NCBI GenBank assembly: GCA_044228625.1
Contig: JBGAUM010000013.1
Location: forward strand, 1 to 46,881
Direction of reading: 5' to 3'
Length of the DNA: 46,881 nucleotides
From: UKL13-2 sp044228625
GTDB lineage: Bacteria > Pseudomonadota > Gammaproteobacteria > Burkholderiales > Usitatibacteraceae
Positions within the stretch are counted from its first letter, which is position 1. Every line of letters starts with the position of its first letter. The position numbers were made by a program, and so were the translations under genes. Below the pieces are notes generated by a model. It had not been told where the DNA came from and did not search any database. It worked only from the letters and a program-made list of their open reading frames with translations. This document shows, piece by piece, positions 41,696-46,881 of the stretch.

Positions 41696-42655
41696 ATGAT
41701 TCCCGGCCGCTCCTGTCCCCTGCATTACCGCTACGACCCTCACGCCTTCAAGCGCGCGGCGTCATTTGGTGCGGAAACGGTATATGTCATCGGCGGCCTC
41801 TATGGCAATGCTGCGGCGCTCGAAGAAATCGAACGCATGGCCGAACGGGAAAATCCCAAGCCCCTTCTGGTGTTCAATGGCGACTTTCATTGGTTTGATG
41901 TCGACCCTCAGATTTTTCTGAGAATCAACTCGCGGGTCCTCGACCATGTTGCGTTGCGAGGCAATGTGGAGACGGAACTCGATGGTACCAGCGGCGATGC
42001 CGGCTGCGGATGTGCTTATCCGGAGGGCGTGGACGATGCCGATGTTGAGCGCTCCAACCAGATCATGATGCGCTTGGCAAAAACGGCACAGGCTTTTCCG
42101 GATGAAACTCGGCGTCTGTCGGATCTTCCGATGCATGCCGTTGCGGAAGTTGCCGGGCAACGTGTCGGCATCGTGCACGGTGACGCAGAATCCCTTGCCG
42201 GTTGGCGCTTCTCACATGCCTCATTGCATGAACCGGAAACCAAGGCATGGGTTTCGCGGATCTGCGCGGACGCCAACCTAGCCGGCTTTGCGTGCAGCCA
42301 CACGTGCCTTCCGTCTTTGCGATTGATTGACGGGGAGGGTCGTCGCTCTTTCGTGGCCAACAATGGCGCCGCAGGAATGCCCAACTTTTCCTTTACGCAA
42401 TACGGCTTGTTGACGCGCCTGTCTTCAAATCCGGCCCCGGAGGGCGCTTCGCAATTTGGCACAAAGGTTGACGAACTTTTCATCGACGCCCTGCCCATCC
42501 ATTTCGATACCAGGGAATTCATTGAACAATTCGATCGCGACTGGCCTGCAGGGTCACCCGCCCATGCTTCCTATTTCATGCGCATTCTCGAAGGGCCGCA
42601 ATTCGGACCCCCACATGCGCTCGGTTTGGTGCGCGCTCCCGTTGGTTGCATTTGA
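41696..42655 (+). CDS. Calcineurin-like phosphoesterase homologue with altered metal motifs
   Basis: A 319-residue protein whose order of motifs follows the calcineurin phosphoesterase fold, but many metal ligands are changed. VIGGLYGNAAALEEI stands where the family has DxHGNxxAL. FNGDFHWFD matches the GD motif, ALRGNVETEL stands for GNH(D/E), VGIVHGD keeps a histidine, and FACSHTCLPS replaces GHTHxP. VANNGAAGMPN corresponds to NPGSxGxPR. Extra cysteines (AGCGCAYP) are unusual. It could be a different metal-site subfamily or a non-catalytic relative. The ATG at 41696 starts the domain. No operon partner is obvious. Confidence 0.65.
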   Translation: MIPGRSCPLHYRYDPHAFKRAASFGAETVYVIGGLYGNAAALEEIERMAERENPKPLLVFNGDFHWFDVDPQIFLRINSRVLDHVALRGNVETELDGTSGDAGCGCAYPEGVDDADVERSNQIMMRLAKTAQAFPDETRRLSDLPMHAVAEVAGQRVGIVHGDAESLAGWRFSHASLHEPETKAWVSRICADANLAGFACSHTCLPSLRLIDGEGRRSFVANNGAAGMPNFSFTQYGLLTRLSSNPAPEGASQFGTKVDELFIDALPIHFDTREFIEQFDRDWPAGSPAHASYFMRILEGPQFGPPHALGLVRAPVGCI

Positions 42656-42686
42656 TGCCGCCACCAAGTTTGCTTCGCGCGATCCA

Positions 42687-45368
42687 TTAGCTCGTCTGGC
42701 CGAAATGCGGCGCGACTTCGCCCGCGCTCCGGTTCGACAGGATCTGCAATTTGCCCTCCGCCAACAACTGCGCAGCGTCGTGAACCAAACGCTTTGCCAA
42801 ATTCCCGGTAAGTTTGGAATTTGCTTCCACGATCACCCACGCGTTACGGCCTGATTTCTTTGCCGCATAAAGGGCAATATCTGCAAGCTCGACTGCATCT
42901 TCCCAAGTCAAATCGCGCGGCGCAGGCAAATGAAACGGAAACGCCGCGACACCAATTGAGCAGGTCTTTGGCAATTGCCGGCCATCGTCGAGCTCAAACG
43001 GCGCCTCGGCAATCGCGCACCTCAATCGTTCGGCCAATTCGGGCGCACGTGCCCGATCAAGCTGCCGTGCGACGACGAGAAACTCTTCTCCTCCCCAGCG
43101 CAAGACATGGTCCGCGTCGCGAAATACCGCCATCAGCCTTGGTTTCATCTGCCGGAGCACCGCATCGCCCGCCGCATGTCCGAATTGATCATTCACACTC
43201 TTGAAGTGGTCGATATCGACCAGAAAGAAGACCATGTCTCCGGGCGGATTTCCGGCACGATTCTCCTCCGCACGGCGCAGCGCACCCGCTACGTCCGCAT
43301 CAATCGTTTGGGTCAGAAACCGGCGGTTTCTGAGGCCCGTCAATGGATCGGTCAGGCTCGCCTCCTCCAAGGCGCGTTTCGCCTCCTGCACTTCTTCGTA
43401 GGCTTCGGCATTCGCCAGCGCCACCGCGCCGAATGCACAAAGCGAGCGGAAGATCAGGCGCTCGCGTTCGCCGTAGGCGTTTTCGCGCTCCGATTGCACA
43501 GATAGTATGCCGATGATGCGCTCGCCCACCATCAAGGGGCCAAACAATGCGGAGAGCATCGGGCGCGTGCCAGGGATGTGCGCATGATTGATCTCGCCTG
43601 GCCGGTTCTCGAACAACATTTCCCTGCGTTGACGATAGGTCTCGGCCACGTTTGAGTCGTCGCGATCAAACGCGACACGTCGGAAGGGCATCAGGCTGGT
43701 ACCCTCCAGGCCAAAGCGCAAGACCAGTTCTCGCCTGAGTTCATCAACAGTCCAAAGTGCAACGCAATCGACGACAATCATCGTGCCCATCTTGGCGGAT
43801 AGCAGGCGAATCATGTTTTCGATTTCCAAAGCCGCCGTAACTTCCTGCCCGATGACCGCCAGGCGAGCCAGGGTGTCGTTGGTGTCTTCCAGCGTCTTCG
43901 CGCGCGCAGATTCGGCTTGTGCGACACGCCGCTGTTGCTCGGCCTCCAGCGTGGCTCGTTCCGTAGCATGTCGGACCTGCAAAGCCAGAATCTTGTCCGT
44001 TGCACGTTTGATTTCGCTTGCTGCGGATCGATGTGCGGCTTCCAGCGCCAGGGTGTACGCGCGCTCAAAATTTCGGTCGCGTGCATGAGTGGTTGCAAGT
44101 TCGGCAAACAACTCCCCGGGCGCCACATAGCCCTTGACATCCCGCGCAATGGCCACAGCCGTTTCCAAGCAGTCCTGCGCGTCACGGCGGCCTTTTGGCG
44201 AATCTTCGGCGATATGCGCCAACGCTCGCAACAGCGTGATTTGGCGGGGCACATCCCCCATGTCACGTGCAACCTCGAGCCCGGCCAACGCTGCTGCCCG
44301 CGCTTCTGCATACTCGCCCAGCTTGGCAAGTGTTTGCGCGCGTCCGCGCATGGCATGGGAAATCAGGTCAGGAGACTTCAGCACGTGGGCACGCGCCTCG
44401 AATTGCCGGTACCAATCCAACGCACCCACGGCATCGCCGCGCGCCAGCGCAAGGTCACCGTGATATTGCAACACGATGGCGAAAAGGCGACCTCCCGCAA
44501 GTGGTTTCAGAACCGTCTTGGCCTCTGCAAGGAAGCCAGCCGCTGTATCCAGTCGCCCGAGCTCTCTAGAACTGTTGGCCGCCTGGATGAGGCAGATTCC
44601 CAGGCTTGCGGGCCAACCCCCCGCGCGTGCTAGCGCTAGTCCTTGCTCCAGATGCGCCAGCGCCGACTCGTGATCGTTCAACTCGGCCAGTGACGCTCCT
44701 GCGTTGGCAATTTCCATCACCGCCATCGGCCATTGGCCGCTTTCAAGCGCCGCCTCAAATGCATTCAGATAGTGCTGCGCGGCCACCGCAAAGTCCGCGC
44801 GTGAGAAAGCCACCCAGGCGCGAAACTCCTCGATTCGCGCGTTGATCCCGCGATCGCCGTCAGCCTCGATACTCTTCAGGCGCGCCGCCCATTCGGTTTC
44901 GGCTGCGCCGGGATTTCGAAAGGCAGCATCCACCGCTTGCCGCGTTTGTACCATGTGAAGGCGGGGCCGATCGCCTGCCGCCTGAAAATGCTCGAGCGCA
45001 TCCTTGAGAAGACGCTCACGCTGATTGGCGTTTCCCATGTCATTCGCGAGCATGGCCTCTATAAAACACGCATCCCCCAAGCCGATGTGATCGGTTAACG
45101 CCGAAAAACCCTCGATCGCGCGCGTCAGATGTTTGGCAGCGTCCTCGTGCCTTGCAAACAGGCGCGCTGCCTCGGCCTCGACCAACGCCGCGCGCGGGAG
45201 CATCTCCTTCGGGATGGCACCGGCAAGTGACGCAATGACGGTACGGGCGCGGGCGGTTTCCCGTTGCCGGGAGAGCCAGGCCCACTCCACTGCAGCGACC
45301 GGATCGCCGCGTTCCAGCGCGCGTTTCCTTTCTACAAGAAGTTCATCACTGGCAAAAAATGCGGGCAT
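42687..45368 (-). CDS. Diguanylate cyclase with TPR-like and GAF sensor regions
   Basis: An 893-residue soluble protein with three parts. Residues 1 to about 430 are helical TPR-type repeats (AARLFARHEDAAKHLTRAIEGF, ESALAHLEQGLALARAGG). A coiled coil follows, then a GAF domain at about 500-640 (TAALEIENMIRLLSAKMG; LFGPLMVGERIIGILSVQS). The C-terminal GGDEF domain starts at LTDPLTGLRNRRFL. The active-site loop GGEEF is at 759-763. An intact inhibitory site RDAD at 750-753 precedes it, with the standard five-residue spacing. It should make cyclic di-GMP and be product-inhibited. No membrane segment is seen. It starts 19 bases after the stop of the next gene on the same strand. Confidence 0.93.
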   Translation of the reverse strand: MPAFFASDELLVERKRALERGDPVAAVEWAWLSRQRETARARTVIASLAGAIPKEMLPRAALVEAEAARLFARHEDAAKHLTRAIEGFSALTDHIGLGDACFIEAMLANDMGNANQRERLLKDALEHFQAAGDRPRLHMVQTRQAVDAAFRNPGAAETEWAARLKSIEADGDRGINARIEEFRAWVAFSRADFAVAAQHYLNAFEAALESGQWPMAVMEIANAGASLAELNDHESALAHLEQGLALARAGGWPASLGICLIQAANSSRELGRLDTAAGFLAEAKTVLKPLAGGRLFAIVLQYHGDLALARGDAVGALDWYRQFEARAHVLKSPDLISHAMRGRAQTLAKLGEYAEARAAALAGLEVARDMGDVPRQITLLRALAHIAEDSPKGRRDAQDCLETAVAIARDVKGYVAPGELFAELATTHARDRNFERAYTLALEAAHRSAASEIKRATDKILALQVRHATERATLEAEQQRRVAQAESARAKTLEDTNDTLARLAVIGQEVTAALEIENMIRLLSAKMGTMIVVDCVALWTVDELRRELVLRFGLEGTSLMPFRRVAFDRDDSNVAETYRQRREMLFENRPGEINHAHIPGTRPMLSALFGPLMVGERIIGILSVQSERENAYGERERLIFRSLCAFGAVALANAEAYEEVQEAKRALEEASLTDPLTGLRNRRFLTQTIDADVAGALRRAEENRAGNPPGDMVFFLVDIDHFKSVNDQFGHAAGDAVLRQMKPRLMAVFRDADHVLRWGGEEFLVVARQLDRARAPELAERLRCAIAEAPFELDDGRQLPKTCSIGVAAFPFHLPAPRDLTWEDAVELADIALYAAKKSGRNAWVIVEANSKLTGNLAKRLVHDAAQLLAEGKLQILSNRSAGEVAPHFGQTS

Positions 45369-45387
45369 CACGATTGCTGAAAACGAC

Positions 45388-46881
45388 TTAGCGCCCGGCC
45401 ACAACCAGCACGGCATTGTTGATCGAATACACCGCGCCATCAGGCCCGATGATCGTGGGGGTATAGGCCTGACCTACCCCGCTGTTCAAACGGAGACGTT
45501 GGCTCAAGGTATTGGCGCCTAGGTCCCAACGGTACAGGTAGCCGTCTTCATTGTTCATGAGGACCGATCGCGTCGAAGGATCGACTGCTGCAACATTAAT
45601 GCACCACTCCGTCACGCCACCCGGATTGGCCGGGTCTGACGTCGGACCGAGCTGTGTCATGACCTCTTTCATCACCGTGGTTCCCAGAATCTTGTCAGCC
45701 TGCGATTGATTCGGATCGAGGATGGCCACACGATTGCCCCCATCACCACCGGCTTGCTTGTAGTTGTTGTACTTTGACAGGAGCAAGTAGCTCGAAGGTC
45801 CCGTATACGCGGGAACCATGGAAGCAGGCACCACAGATGGCGTGTTGTCCCAGCCGAAAGCCCCTGGTATTTTGGTTTGCGATAAATTGGCATTGAAGTG
45901 CAGGAGCCAGCCGGTGAAATGATGGGACGGCGGATTGGCCTCCAACACGCCAACGTAGACGTCACCATCTGACCCTACCATCGGTGAAGCGGTTCCGTTG
46001 TCATTCACCCAAGCCGGAGTTCCAGACGCAGGGTCGATCAATCGCACGCTTGCCTGTGTCGTGAGGGTGGCTGCGTCAAGTGCCAGCAACCTCCCGCCCG
46101 GAATGAACCCGGACAACGGCGCGTCACCGACCAACACATAAAGGGTTCGGCCATCATTTGAAAGCGCCGGCGCACTGTTGGTGGCGACCTTGGCAATTCC
46201 GGGGTCCTGCGCAGCAGCGGACGCAGAAACCCAGCTTCCTGTCCCCGTTGGGGTGATGCGTGCGATGCCACTCCGCAGATTGGCAGGATTGGAACCCGTG
46301 ACAACAAAGCCAAAGTAGACGTTGCCTGCCGCGTCTGCGGTGAGGGGGGTGTTGATAAACACGGATGCATTGAAAGCCGAAGGCGCAGAATCGTAGGCGG
46401 CGGAGCCGAAGAACGTCACGCTTTGCAGCAAATCACTCACACTGTCCGCATCGTTGCGCATCCAAAGGCGGCCCCCAGCGCCCGGTGCATAGAGACGATT
46501 GGCTGACGTCAGCACGAGGTTGAAACTGGGAAACCAGTTCGAACCTGAGGGCGGAACATGATCGCTTGGGCCTGACCAGACGAGTGACCCGATGGTCCCG
46601 GTTCTCGCTTCCAATCTAAACCCACCGGTACTCGACGTCTTGACCCCCACGATGACGGTGTTTTTCGACGTGATGACGGGCGAACCATAGTGTGCCAATA
46701 GCGCGGAACCTGAATAAGTGGGCGCTGTATCAACCGGCGTTTGCCAAAGGATCCGATCCAACGATTGCGTTGCGATGGCCCCCACGGAAGAATGCTGCGC
46801 GTCGCGCCCGAAGCCGAACCATGCGGGTCCCACGACGTTTGACGGTGGCGCGCTTGGCGGAGGTGCAGGCACCGTAGTCAA
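45388..46881 (-). CDS. Beta-propeller (PQQ-like repeat) protein, C-terminal part
   Basis: At least 497 residues; the 5' end lies beyond the right edge of the window. A Pro/Ser/Ala linker at the visible start (VPAPPPSAPPS) suggests another part upstream, perhaps an anchor or signal. Repeats of the type LSNDGRTLYVLVGD, GSDGDVYVGVLE, NEDGYLYRWDLG and GPDGAVYSINN are blades of a propeller. The protein ends VVAGR. It has the look of a secreted or periplasmic structural protein. Nothing shows an enzymatic PQQ site. It may be co-transcribed with the diguanylate cyclase gene. Confidence 0.7.
   Translation of the reverse strand: MTTVPAPPPSAPPSNVVGPAWFGFGRDAQHSSVGAIATQSLDRILWQTPVDTAPTYSGSALLAHYGSPVITSKNTVIVGVKTSSTGGFRLEARTGTIGSLVWSGPSDHVPPSGSNWFPSFNLVLTSANRLYAPGAGGRLWMRNDADSVSDLLQSVTFFGSAAYDSAPSAFNASVFINTPLTADAAGNVYFGFVVTGSNPANLRSGIARITPTGTGSWVSASAAAQDPGIAKVATNSAPALSNDGRTLYVLVGDAPLSGFIPGGRLLALDAATLTTQASVRLIDPASGTPAWVNDNGTASPMVGSDGDVYVGVLEANPPSHHFTGWLLHFNANLSQTKIPGAFGWDNTPSVVPASMVPAYTGPSSYLLLSKYNNYKQAGGDGGNRVAILDPNQSQADKILGTTVMKEVMTQLGPTSDPANPGGVTEWCINVAAVDPSTRSVLMNNEDGYLYRWDLGANTLSQRLRLNSGVGQAYTPTIIGPDGAVYSINNAVLVVAGR

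Noticed and set aside
1..46881. CRISPR arrays, insertion sequences, prophage or toxin-antitoxin genes
   Set aside because: No regularly spaced repeats, transposase or integrase motifs or paired small toxin genes were found; the only exact longer direct repeat noticed is the tatA pair.

Overview
The window is a stretch of chromosome from a moderately GC-rich Betaproteobacterium. The evidence is gene order and protein families. On the minus strand mlaFEDCB is followed by a yadGH-type ABC exporter, ibaG, murA, hisGDCBHAFIE, hinT and tatABC, with a petABC-sspA-sspB block further left. HisG is the short form. I cannot name the genus. No tRNA, rRNA, CRISPR array, insertion sequence or prophage was seen.

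Layout. Positions 1-9,000 hold core metabolism and envelope genes: the 5' end of rpiA, ilvA, a CBS-domain protein, sspB, sspA, the cytochrome bc1 genes, mscL and an HtrA/DegQ-type protease. Positions 8,583-23,908 form one long minus-strand run with many 4-base stop/start overlaps. In transcription order it carries the Mla phospholipid transporter, an ABC-2 exporter, ibaG, murA, nearly the whole histidine pathway, hinT and the Tat translocase. A 48-codon partial copy of tatA sits inside this run.

Positions 24,043-41,537 are the accessory part: an MSHA-like type IV pilus locus. On the plus strand it has a sigma-54 response regulator, an ExeA/MshM-type ATPase, a secretin MshL split into two overlapping frames, a TPR protein (MshN-like), the extension ATPase MshE, the platform protein MshG, three alignment-type proteins, two large pilin-like proteins and finally a major-pilin-like gene. 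A membrane histidine kinase on the minus strand separates the last pilin gene from the rest. Between the kinase and the pilin lies a textbook sigma-54 promoter (40634-40648) with (C/G)TGTC boxes upstream. The first gene it would transcribe encodes a 29-residue membrane peptide, followed by the pilin and a strong terminator.

Positions 41,696-46,881 hold a phosphoesterase-like protein with degraded metal motifs, a TPR-GAF-GGDEF diguanylate cyclase and part of a beta-propeller protein.

Working model (inference): the kinase and regulator at the two ends of the pilus locus form one signalling pair that turns on the pilin operon through sigma-54. MshE carries c-di-GMP-binding motifs, and the nearby diguanylate cyclase is a possible source of that signal. 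The main points to check are the sigma-54 pilin promoter with its leader peptide, the split secretin, and the tatA mini-duplicate.
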